DNA of 7,749 bases. Origin: Rubritepida sp. (GTDB lineage: Bacteria; Pseudomonadota; Alphaproteobacteria; Acetobacterales; Acetobacteraceae). The stretch lies in contig JACMRO010000516.1 in NCBI GenBank assembly GCA_014376425.1, positions 1-7,749 on the forward strand. The letters run 5' to 3'. The notes under the pieces are model-generated. The model ran no database searches. It saw only the letters and a list, made by a program, of their open reading frames with translations, and was not told where the DNA came from. A program made the position numbers and the translations under genes. Shown here one piece after another: positions 1 through 5,879 of the stretch (position 1 is the first letter of the stretch; each line of letters begins with the position of its first letter).

Positions 1-45
1 CTGGAGAACCACGGCGACGTATTCGCAGCGCAGTGCCGGATTTGA
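1..45 (+). CDS. C-terminal tail of an upstream gene (possibly the LIV substrate-binding protein)
   Basis: The first reading frame is open from the window edge to a TGA at 43-45 and gives LENHGDVFAAQCRI. Eleven of its 14 third codon positions are G or C, as expected for a real gene in this genome. Frame 3 is also open here but translates to arginine-rich sequence typical of a shadow frame. The gene is on the same strand and directly upstream of livH, the usual place for the periplasmic branched-chain amino acid binding protein. The 14 residues carry no motif that identifies a family, so the identity rests on position alone. The rest of the gene lies outside the window. Confidence 0.4.
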   Translation: MENHGDVFAAQCRI

Positions 46-49
46 GGGC

Positions 50-211
50 ATCGGGCGCGGCCGCGCCGTTACCGGACGCGGCCTCACTGATTCCGGGCGC
101 AACGGTGCCGTTGCAGAGCTCAGCCGCGCCGTTGCCAGGCGCAGCCACATCGTTGCCGGGCGCAGTCGCGCCGCGATCGGCCAGTGTGGGGAGCTGCCAG
201 GCGCAAGCCCG
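50..211 (+). repeat. Degenerate 21-bp tandem repeat array, about 7.5 units
   Basis: The spacer between the upstream gene tail and livH holds units starting at 50, 71, 92, 113, 134, 155, 176 and 197 (the last starting one base early and cut short). A C(C/A)GG-like core recurs at 51, 72, 93, 114, 135, 156 and 177, an exact 21-bp period. The shared core resembles GGGCGCAGCCGCGCCGTT, best kept in units 1, 3, 5 and 6. Unit 1 contains a perfect 14-bp palindrome, GGCGCGGCCGCGCC, at 54-67. Because 21 is a multiple of three, frame 3 reads as heptapeptides of the type AAPLPGA, but no good start or gene context supports translation. The array could be a structured leader, a protein-binding array (two helical turns per unit) or a decayed minisatellite; the sequence does not decide. 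Confidence 0.75.
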
Positions 212-250
212 GAAGTGACGCATGGCGGCTGCCTCCCCTGAAAGCCATCC

Positions 251-1165
251 GTGGCGCTGATCGTCGAGCAGGTGCTGAACGGGCTGCAACTCGGCGTCAC
301 GCTGTTTCTGCTGGCGGCCGGGCTGACGCTCGTCTTCGGCATCATGGGGGTGATCAACCTCGCACATGGCTCGCTTTACATGATCGGCGCCTTTGCCGCG
401 GCGCTGGTGGCGCAGGCGGCCGGCAGCTGGTGGCTTGGCCTGCTGGCCGGCGTGGCCGCCGCCGCCATCACCGGCATGCTGATCGAGCTGGTGGTGCTGC
501 GCCGGCTCTATGCGCGCAACCATCTCGACCAGGTGCTGGCGACCTTCGGGCTGATCCTGTTCTTCAACCAGGGCATCACCATCCTGTTCGGCCGGCAGCC
601 CTTGATGGTGGCGCTGCCAGCCGGCTTCCAGGGTTCCATCGAGATCTGGCCGGGCATCCCATACCCCAGCTTCCGGCTGCTGGTCATCGCGGTCGGGCTG
701 CTGGTGGCCGCCGGGCTGTGGTTCCTGATCCAGCGCACGCGCGCGGGCATGCTGGTCCGCGCCGGGGCCACGCACCGGGAGATGGTGCGCGCGCTCGGCG
801 TCGATGTGCGGCTGCTCTACACCCTGGTCTTCGGGCTGGGCGCGCTGCTGGCCGGGCTGGCGGGCGTCATGACGGGGCCCATCGGCAACGTCCAGGTCGG
901 CATGGGGGAGCAGATCCTGATCCTGACCTTCGTCGTCGTGGTGATCGGCGGCATCGGCTCGGTGCGCGGCGCGCTGTTGGGCGCGTTGCTGGTGGGCGTG
1001 GTGCAGACGCTGCTGAGCGGCTTCGTGCCCGGCTGGTTGCGCCAAGTCATGCCAGGCAGCGAGGCGGATGCGCTGGGTGCCGCACTCTCCTCCATGGGCG
1101 TCTACGTGCTGATGGCGGTGGTGCTGCTGTGGCGGCCGCGCGGGCTGTTCGTCCCCCATGCGTAA
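251..1165 (+). CDS. livH: Branched-chain amino acid ABC transporter permease, LivH type
   Basis: This is one of the two inner-membrane subunits that form the channel of a HAAT-family importer for leucine, isoleucine, valine or related substrates. The 304-residue protein is almost wholly hydrophobic with about eight membrane spans. The N-terminal family signature is clear: NGLQLGVTLFLLAAGLTLVF, then GVINLAHGS around residues 35-43. The cytoplasmic coupling loop (RAGATHREMVRALGV, near residues 173-187) contacts the ATPases, and the usual GGIGSVRGALLGALLVG stretch follows before the PRGLF terminus. The GTG at 251 is chosen because an in-frame TGA at 239-241 excludes anything earlier; a weak GAAAG lies about 6 nt upstream. 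The stop overlaps the livM start by 8 bp, indicating one transcript. Which amino acid or amide is transported cannot be told from the permease. Confidence 0.95.
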   Translation: MALIVEQVLNGLQLGVTLFLLAAGLTLVFGIMGVINLAHGSLYMIGAFAAALVAQAAGSWWLGLLAGVAAAAITGMLIELVVLRRLYARNHLDQVLATFGLILFFNQGITILFGRQPLMVALPAGFQGSIEIWPGIPYPSFRLLVIAVGLLVAAGLWFLIQRTRAGMLVRAGATHREMVRALGVDVRLLYTLVFGLGALLAGLAGVMTGPIGNVQVGMGEQILILTFVVVVIGGIGSVRGALLGALLVGVVQTLLSGFVPGWLRQVMPGSEADALGAALSSMGVYVLMAVVLLWRPRGLFVPHA

Positions 1166-2114
1166 CGCCGTCTGGCTGGGTATTCTGTTGGCGGCCGCCG
1201 TGGCCCTGCCCTGGGCCGCGGAAGCCGCCGGCCAGCCTGCCACCATCGGCCTCGCCACCCGCATCCTGTGCCTCGGCATCGCCGCCGCCTCGCTGAACCT
1301 CATCCTGGGCCATGGCGGCATGGTGAGCTTCGGGCACGCCGCCTATTACGGGCTGGGCGCCTACACCGTCGGCATCCTGTGGGAGCATTTCCGGCTGGGC
1401 GAACCGCTTTGGGGACTGATCCCCGGCACCAACCAGCTACTCATCACCCTTCCGGTCTCGGTGCTGGTGTCGGGTGTGGTGGCGGCGGCGATCGGCGCGC
1501 TGTCGCTGCGCACCACGGGCGTGCAATTCATCATGATCACGCTGGCCTTCGCGCAGATGCTGTTCTTCCTGTTCGTGGGCCTGAAGGCCTATGGCGGCGA
1601 TGACGGGCTGCTGATCCGGCGGCGCAATATCGTGCCGGGGCTGGACCTGCGGGAACAGGACCAGCTCTACTGGCTTTGCCTGGGGCTGCTGGTGGCCTGG
1701 CTGACCCTGCAATGGCGCATCGTGGGCAGCCGCTTCGGCCGTGTGCTGGAGGGGATCCGCCAGAATGAGCGGCGCATGGCCGCCATCGGCATCGCCACAT
1801 ACCGCTACAAGCTGGCCGCCTTCACCATCGCCGGCATGGGCTGCGGCCTGGCCGGAGCGCTGACCGCCAACTACCTGCGCTTCGTCTCGCCCGACCTGAT
1901 GGCCTGGCAGAAATCGGGTGAGATCATGGTGATGGTCATTCTGGGCGGGGTGGGCACGCTGCTCGGCCCCGTGATCGGCGCGGCAGCGCTGGTCGGGCTG
2001 GAATACGCGCTGGGCGGCGTCACCGAGCATTGGCAGTTCTTCCTCGGGCCCATCCTGCTGGCGGTGGTGCTGTTCGCGCCCGGCGGGATCATGGGGTTGT
2101 TCCGCCGTGGCTGA
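1158..2114 (+). CDS. livM: Branched-chain amino acid ABC transporter permease, LivM type
   Basis: This is the second channel-forming permease, partner of LivH. The protein has 318 residues. A first hydrophobic helix (residues 5-24) is followed by the LivM signature LNLILGHGGMVSFGHAAYYG at 46-65. A second conserved block, GRVLEGIRQNERRMAAIGI at 194-212, is the loop that meets the ATPases. Then come YKLAAFTIAGMGCGLAGAL at 217-235 and ILGGVGTLLGPVIGA at 261-275, ending PGGIMGLFRRG. The ATG at 1158 lies inside the end of livH (8-bp overlap) and has no Shine-Dalgarno of its own, so it is probably translated by coupling. The length is normal for the short LivM form without the extra N-terminal domain of enterobacterial LivM. 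Its last bases overlap the livG start. Confidence 0.95.
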   Translation: MRNAVWLGILLAAAVALPWAAEAAGQPATIGLATRILCLGIAAASLNLILGHGGMVSFGHAAYYGLGAYTVGILWEHFRLGEPLWGLIPGTNQLLITLPVSVLVSGVVAAAIGALSLRTTGVQFIMITLAFAQMLFFLFVGLKAYGGDDGLLIRRRNIVPGLDLREQDQLYWLCLGLLVAWLTLQWRIVGSRFGRVLEGIRQNERRMAAIGIATYRYKLAAFTIAGMGCGLAGALTANYLRFVSPDLMAWQKSGEIMVMVILGGVGTLLGPVIGAAALVGLEYALGGVTEHWQFFLGPILLAVVLFAPGGIMGLFRRG

Positions 2115-2856
2115 GCCCGTGCTGCGCGTGCAAGGCCTGGTCAAACGCTTCGGCGGGCTGACGGCGACCGACGACTTCGCGCTCGACGTGCAGCCGGGTG
2201 AACTGCACGCCCTGATCGGACCGAACGGCGCGGGCAAGACCACGCTGATCGGCCAGCTCACCGGCGAGATCAGGCCCGATGCCGGGCGGATCGTCTTCCT
2301 GGGCGAGGACATCATCCGGCTGCCTGTCGCGGCACGGGTGAAGCGCGGCCTCGCGCGCAGCTTCCAGATCGTACAGCTGCTGGATGACGACACGGCGCTG
2401 GCCAATGTGGCACTGGCGGTGCAGGCGCGGGCCGGGCACTCCTTCCGCTTCTGGCGCTCCGCGGCGCGCGACCCCGCGCTGCTGGCGCCCGCCCGCGCCT
2501 TGCTGGCGCAGGTCGGGCTGGAGCGGGCACAGACCCGGGTCGCGGACCTCAGCCATGGCGAACGCAAGGTGCTGGAGCTGGCCGTGGCCCTGGCAGCCCG
2601 GCCACGCCTGCTGCTGCTGGACGAGCCCATGGCGGGCCTGGGCGCCGCCGAGAGCCTGCGGATGACCGAGACGCTGCGCGCGCTGAAGGGCCAGTTCGCC
2701 ATTCTGCTGGTGGAGCACGACATGGACGCCGTCTTCGCCCTGGCCGACCGCATCACGGTGCTGGTCTATGGCCGCGCCATCGCCACGGGCGCGGCCGATG
2801 CCATCCGCGCTGACCCGGCGGTGCAGGAAGCCTATCTGTCCGAGGAGGCGGCGTGA
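2107..2856 (+). CDS. livG: Branched-chain amino acid ABC transporter ATP-binding protein, LivG type
   Basis: This is a cytoplasmic ATPase that pairs with LivF to drive import. The 249-residue protein carries a complete set of ABC motifs: Walker A GPNGAGKTT (38-46), a Q-loop glutamine in SFQIVQL (Q87), signature LSHGE (148-152), Walker B LLLLDEP (168-174) and a switch histidine in LVEHD (H204). The insert between the Q-loop and the signature (about 92-146, with SFRFWRS) and the C-terminal EAYLSEE are typical of LivG rather than LivF. The GTG at 2107 overlaps the livM stop by 8 bp; a GGGG run ends roughly 13 nt upstream. The site should be catalytically competent by itself, unlike that of LivF, whose switch residue is altered. 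The gene ends GAGGCGGCGTGATG, a string repeated at the livF start. Confidence 0.95.
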   Translation: MAEPVLRVQGLVKRFGGLTATDDFALDVQPGELHALIGPNGAGKTTLIGQLTGEIRPDAGRIVFLGEDIIRLPVAARVKRGLARSFQIVQLLDDDTALANVALAVQARAGHSFRFWRSAARDPALLAPARALLAQVGLERAQTRVADLSHGERKVLELAVALAARPRLLLLDEPMAGLGAAESLRMTETLRALKGQFAILLVEHDMDAVFALADRITVLVYGRAIATGAADAIRADPAVQEAYLSEEAA

Positions 2857-2974
2857 TGGCCGTTCCTCGGCTGGCCGGGAGCTGCGATGCCGGGCGGGAA
2901 GCAAGCCACTGCCGAGCCGCGCGGCTGCGAACCGCCGGGCCAGCCTGCCCCGCCGGGCCGGGGGCGGCGTGATG
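2847..2974 (+). repeat. 12-bp direct repeats bracketing a 104-bp linker between livG and livF
   Basis: GGCGGCGTGATG occurs at 2847-2858, spanning the livG stop, and again at 2963-2974, spanning the livF start codon. Deleting one repeat plus the intervening DNA (116 bp) would give a TGATG stop/start overlap like the tight junctions elsewhere in this operon. The linker contains a perfect 12-bp palindrome (AGCCGCGCGGCT, 2915-2926) and an 8-bp inverted pair (GGCTGGCC at 2869-2876, GGCCAGCC at 2938-2945) that encloses it. In RNA this could form a long hairpin just upstream of livF. No gene is seen in the linker. GC-rich sequence produces short repeats by chance, so the insertion reading is an inference. 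Confidence 0.5.
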
Positions 2975-3658
2975 CTTGAGGTCGACGGCCTGGAGGCCGG
3001 TTACGGTGCCAGCCAGGTCCTTTTTGGCGTCTCGCTGCGCGTGGGTGAGGGCGAGGTGGCGACGCTGCTGGGCCGCAACGGCATGGGCAAGACCACCACC
3101 GTTCGCGCCATCATGGGGCTGAACCGGCCACGCGGCGGGGCGGTGACGATGCGCGGCGCCGCCATCGCAGGCCTGCCGCCCGAGCGCGTGGCCCGCGCCG
3201 GCATCGGCCTGGTGCCGGAAGGACGCATGGTCTTCCCAACGCTCAGCGTGCGGGAAAACCTGGTCGCCACCGCCCGGCCGGGCGCCTGGGATCTCGGCCG
3301 CATCCATGCCCTGTTCCCCCGCCTGGCCGAGCGCAGCCGGCAATCCGCCCGCACCCTGTCCGGCGGCGAGCAGCAGATGCTGGCGATCGGCCGGGCGCTG
3401 ATGACCAACCCGCACCTGTTGATCCTGGACGAGGCGACGGAGGGGCTGGCGCCGGTGATCCGTGCCGAGATCTGGACCACCCTGGCGGCGCTGAAGCGCG
3501 AAGGGCTGTCCATCCTGGTGATCGACAAGAACCTGCATGCCCTGAAGCGGCTGGCAGACCGGCACCATGTGCTGGAACGCGGCCGCACCGTCTGGGCCGG
3601 CACCACCGCCGAACTGGAACGGGACCAGGAACAGGTGCGTGGCTGGATCGGGATCTGA
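2972..3658 (+). CDS. livF: Branched-chain amino acid ABC transporter ATP-binding protein, LivF type
   Basis: This is the second cytoplasmic ATPase of the importer. Starting at the ATG at 2972, the protein has 228 residues, the normal LivF length, and begins MLEVDGLEAGYG as the family does. Motifs are Walker A GRNGMGKTT (34-42), the LivF-specific GLVPEGRMVFPTLSVRENL (79-97), signature LSGGEQQ (129-135) and Walker B with its following loop LLILDEATEGLAP (149-161). The switch region reads ILVIDKN (181-187). Most LivF proteins have VEQN there and most other ABC ATPases have a histidine, so the switch residue here is lysine (K186). A frame open back to 2768 would add 68 residues lying in livG and the linker; those are low-complexity and unlike the family, so I reject them. 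GTG at 2969 is a one-codon-longer alternative. A GGGGGC run precedes the start by a few bases. Confidence 0.94.
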   Translation: MLEVDGLEAGYGASQVLFGVSLRVGEGEVATLLGRNGMGKTTTVRAIMGLNRPRGGAVTMRGAAIAGLPPERVARAGIGLVPEGRMVFPTLSVRENLVATARPGAWDLGRIHALFPRLAERSRQSARTLSGGEQQMLAIGRALMTNPHLLILDEATEGLAPVIRAEIWTTLAALKREGLSILVIDKNLHALKRLADRHHVLERGRTVWAGTTAELERDQEQVRGWIGI

Positions 3659-3689
3659 CCGCTGCCTACGCAGTTCTGAATTTGCAGCC

Positions 3690-4115
3690 TCAGTCGCCCA
3701 CCCGGAAGGCGTTGGCGATCCGGCGCACGGTGCCGTCGGCCGCGACCAGCATGACGTCGAAGCGAATGCCCGCGGCGCCATGGCCAGGGTTTGCGGCAAG
3801 CCACGCCTCGGCGGCGCCTACAAGGCGGGCGCGCTGCCGCGGCTGCAGCGCGAAGGCCGCGTCGCGCAGCGAGGGGCGCGCCTTGACCTCGATGGAGGCG
3901 AGCAGCCCGTCGCGCTCGGCAATCAGGTCGAGTTCACCGGCCGGCATGCGGACGCGGCGGCCGAGGATTTCCCAGCCGGCAAGCGCCGCCTCCGCCAGCG
4001 CCTCGGCCGCCACGCCGGCCAGCTGGGCTCTGAAACCGCGGGCCGGCCGGGGCGACTGGGCGGACCCTGTCGCAGGTGAAGCGTGAGCGGCCCCGCCCGG
4101 CCCGGCTGGCGCCAT
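3690..4115 (-). CDS. YraN family (UPF0102) protein with endonuclease-like fold
   Basis: This is a small cytoplasmic protein of the conserved YraN/UPF0102 family, predicted to share the restriction-endonuclease-like fold; its biological substrate is not established. From ATG 4115 it has 141 residues (E. coli YraN has 131). The fold's acidic core is visible: E38 in GVAAEALA, GELDLIAERDG at 60-70 (E61, D63), and the ExK motif IEVKAR at 75-80 (E76, K78). RFDVMLV at 118-124 and the IANAFRV C-terminus also match the family. The frame stays open to a GTG at 4190, but the extra 25 residues are Pro/Arg-rich and would overlap the aldolase gene, so the ATG is preferred. The gene lies 55 bp downstream of the aldolase on the same strand and converges with livF, 31 bp between stops, with no convincing terminator. 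Confidence 0.85.
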   Translation of the reverse strand: MAPAGPGGAAHASPATGSAQSPRPARGFRAQLAGVAAEALAEAALAGWEILGRRVRMPAGELDLIAERDGLLASIEVKARPSLRDAAFALQPRQRARLVGAAEAWLAANPGHGAAGIRFDVMLVAADGTVRRIANAFRVGD

Positions 4116-4170
4116 GCCGCGGTCAGACCGGGGCCGCGCAGCGCCCCCGGCCGCCGGTGCCGGTCCCGGA

Positions 4171-5238
4171 TCAGGCCGCCGCGAGGGCACCGCGGATCGC
4201 CGTCAACGCCTCATCGATCATCGGTGCGGTGACGTCGAGATGAGTGCAGGCCCGCACCCGCCCGCCCAGCCCTGAGATCATGATCCCCTGGGCGCGCAAC
4301 TGGCCCACGAACCGGTCGAAATCGACACCGGTGGCGTTGATGTCGAAGAACACCAGGTTGGTTTCAGGCTCCTGCACCACCACGCCGGGCAGCTGCCGCA
4401 GGCCGCGCGCCAGCGCCCTGGCATTGGCGTGGTCGTCGGCCAGCCGCTCAACATGGTGGTCCAGCGAATACAGGCACGCCGCGGCGCAAATGCCGCCCTG
4501 CCGCATCGAGCCGCCCAGCCGCTGCTTCCAGCGCCACGCCTGGCCGATAAAGTCCTTGGAGCCGGCCAGCACGGCGCCCAGCGGCGCGCCCAGACCCTTC
4601 GTGAAATCGAGCCAGACGCTGTCCCAGCCCGCCACCATCTCGGCCGGCGAGACGCCCACGGCGACGCAGGCGTTCATCAGCCGCGCGCCGTCCATGTGGG
4701 TCGCCCAGCCCTGTTCCTTCGCCACAGCCGCCACGGCGTTGAGCTGCGCCAGTGGCCACACCGTGCCGCCGCCAATATTGGCGGTCTGCTCCACCTCCAG
4801 CATCTGCTGCGGCGGGGCGTAGCGCGTCTTCGGGCGGATCGCCGCTCGCACGTCGTCAGCGGTGAACTGCCCGCCCGGCCCCTTCAGCGGCAGGATCTGC
4901 ACGCCCGTCAACGCCGCATGGGTGCCGCCCTCGCTGTGCAGGATGTGGCTGGTCTCATGCGCCAGCACCTCGTCGCCCTTGCGGCAATTGGTGAGGATGG
5001 CGATGACGTTGCACATGGTGCCGGAGGGCAGGAAGATCGCCGCTTCCTTGCCCAGCAACGCCGCCATGCGGTCGGTCAGGGCCCAGACCGTCGGGTCGTC
5101 GCCATGCTGCTCGTCACCAAGCTCCGCCTCCATCATCGCAGCCTTCATCGCCGGCGTGGGCCTGGTCTGGGTGTCCGAATACAGATTGATGCGGACGGGC
5201 GGGGCGTCGGCCGGGGGCCGGATCGGGGCGAATGACAT
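4171..5238 (-). CDS. Threonine aldolase family PLP-dependent enzyme (LtaE-like)
   Basis: Members of this fold-type I PLP family cleave L-threonine, L-allo-threonine or other beta-hydroxy amino acids to glycine and an aldehyde in the cytoplasm. From ATG 5238 the protein has 355 residues, close to the family's usual size. It shows SDTQTRPTPAMKAAM near the N-terminus, GDDPTVWALTDRMAALLGKEAA, phosphate-binding SGTMCN (72-77), the ring-stacking histidine region ETSHILHSEGG (H98), HMDGARLMNA (D183, R186), and the Schiff-base lysine in DFTKGLGAPLGA (K214). The C-terminal RVRACTHLDVT (327-337) supplies the carboxylate-binding arginine. The usual NTHN-GG segment reads EQTANIGGG (150-158), so the enzyme may belong to a divergent subgroup with another substrate, for example phenylserine. 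A start at 5274 would add 12 unconserved residues. yraN follows on the same strand. Confidence 0.9.
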   Translation of the reverse strand: MSFAPIRPPADAPPVRINLYSDTQTRPTPAMKAAMMEAELGDEQHGDDPTVWALTDRMAALLGKEAAIFLPSGTMCNVIAILTNCRKGDEVLAHETSHILHSEGGTHAALTGVQILPLKGPGGQFTADDVRAAIRPKTRYAPPQQMLEVEQTANIGGGTVWPLAQLNAVAAVAKEQGWATHMDGARLMNACVAVGVSPAEMVAGWDSVWLDFTKGLGAPLGAVLAGSKDFIGQAWRWKQRLGGSMRQGGICAAACLYSLDHHVERLADDHANARALARGLRQLPGVVVQEPETNLVFFDINATGVDFDRFVGQLRAQGIMISGLGGRVRACTHLDVTAPMIDEALTAIRGALAAA

Positions 5239-5293
5239 GGCGGGACGGTAGCGCGGCGGCCCGGCCCGTGGCATCCCCCGCCCAGCATATTAT

Positions 5294-5299
5294 GGAGAG
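5294..5299 (+). promoter_or_regulatory. Ribosome binding site of the DUF4337 gene
   Basis: GGAGAG lies 6 nt before the ATG at 5306. It is the clearest Shine-Dalgarno sequence in the window and fixes the start of the small membrane protein. It sits in the 67-bp divergent spacer shared with the threonine-aldolase-like gene. Confidence 0.75.
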
Positions 5300-5305
5300 A
5301 GTTTC

Positions 5306-5845
5306 ATGGCTGGACACGGTGCGCCGCACAGCTCGGAGAATAAGGGTGTCGCGCTGCTGATCGCGGTGCTGGCGCTGTTTCTGGCGATTGCCGAGACGGC
5401 CGCGAAGTCGGCCCAGACCGAGGCGCTGAGCGCCAATATCGAGGGCGCCAATCTGTGGTCCTTCTTCCAGGCCCGCACCATCCGGCAGACCACGGTGCGC
5501 ACGGCGGCCGAGGCCGCGGCGCTCGCACCGGGCGATGCCACCGCAGCGCAGATCCAGCGCTGGACCGCCACCGCCGCCCGCTGGGAGAGCGAGCCCGAGA
5601 CCGGCGAGGGCCGGCGCGAGCTGACCACCCGGGCGCGCGCCGCCGAAGCCCGGCGCGACCGCGCCATGGAGCGCTACCACATGTTCGAATATGCCTCGGC
5701 CAGCTTCCAGGTCGGCATCGTGGTGGCCTCCGCCAGCATCATCACCGGCGTGGCACTGCTGCTGTGGGGCGGCATGGGGCTGGGGCTGCTGGGCGTCGGC
5801 CTGGCGGCGCTGGGCTTCTTCGCGCCCGGGTTGATCCACCTTTAG
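5306..5845 (+). CDS. DUF4337 family membrane protein
   Basis: The protein has 179 residues and no known function. A short polar N-terminus precedes a first membrane helix (about 14-30, GVALLIAVLALFLAIAE). Next is a roughly 100-residue helical, Ala/Arg/Glu-rich middle part likely to form a coiled coil, then two closely spaced membrane helices (about 134-154 and 157-174). The segment ANLWSFFQARTIRQT (48-62) and the YHMFEYASASFQVGIVVASASI stretch before the second helix (124-145) resemble DUF4337 proteins of Proteobacteria. The layout suggests an inner-membrane protein with the charged middle on one side, but topology is not certain. The start is supported by GGAGAG six bases upstream. It is transcribed alone, divergent from the aldolase gene and convergent with the WD40-cytochrome gene, so its context gives no firm clue to its role. 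Confidence 0.8.
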   Translation: MAGHGAPHSSENKGVALLIAVLALFLAIAETAAKSAQTEALSANIEGANLWSFFQARTIRQTTVRTAAEAAALAPGDATAAQIQRWTATAARWESEPETGEGRRELTTRARAAEARRDRAMERYHMFEYASASFQVGIVVASASIITGVALLLWGGMGLGLLGVGLAALGFFAPGLIHL

Positions 5846-5849
5846 GTAG

Positions 5850-5879
5850 CAGCGCGGTCGGCGTCACCGGCCCGCGCTG
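5850..5879. terminator. Possible bidirectional terminator hairpin between convergent genes
   Basis: CAGCGCGG (5850-5857) and CCGCGCTG (5872-5879) form a perfect 8-bp stem around a 14-nt loop, with further pairing possible inside (CGG with CCG). It begins 4 bp after the DUF4337 stop and encloses the stop codon of the WD40-cytochrome gene, so it could end transcription from both sides. There is no T-run on either strand, which weakens the call as an intrinsic terminator. Confidence 0.4.

Noticed and set aside
33..218. GTG-initiated 61-codon reading frame across the 21-bp repeats
   Set aside because: The frame stays open to the window edge as arginine-rich shadow sequence, its start lies inside the better-supported tail of the upstream gene, and its content is only the repeat translated. 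Kept as a repeat array, not a gene.
184..1296. 370-codon plus-strand frame over livH
   Set aside because: It lies in another frame of livH and translates to Arg/Ala/Gly-rich sequence typical of GC-rich shadow frames; livH has clear family motifs.
1437..2756. 439-codon minus-strand frame opposite livM and livG
   Set aside because: It is antisense to two well-supported genes, with Ser/Arg-rich then Gln/His-rich low-complexity translation and no recognisable domain.
2768..2971. N-terminal extension of livF
   Set aside because: The extra 68 residues would lie in livG and the linker, are not like LivF, and the ATG at 2972 gives the normal family length and N-terminal sequence.
3659..3689. Hairpin between livF and yraN stops
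   Set aside because: Only 4-5 bp arms (CTGC/GCAG) with no T-run, too weak to call a terminator.
2753..3804. Long minus-strand frames opposite livF
   Set aside because: Low-complexity shadow translation opposite a complete ABC ATPase; no domain or start signal.
5288..5294. TATTAT (plus strand) or CATAAT (minus strand) as a -10 box in the divergent spacer
   Set aside because: On the plus strand it would put the transcript start at or beyond the ribosome binding site. On the minus strand spacing is possible for the aldolase gene, but the expected -35 position (GTGTCC) matches the consensus poorly.
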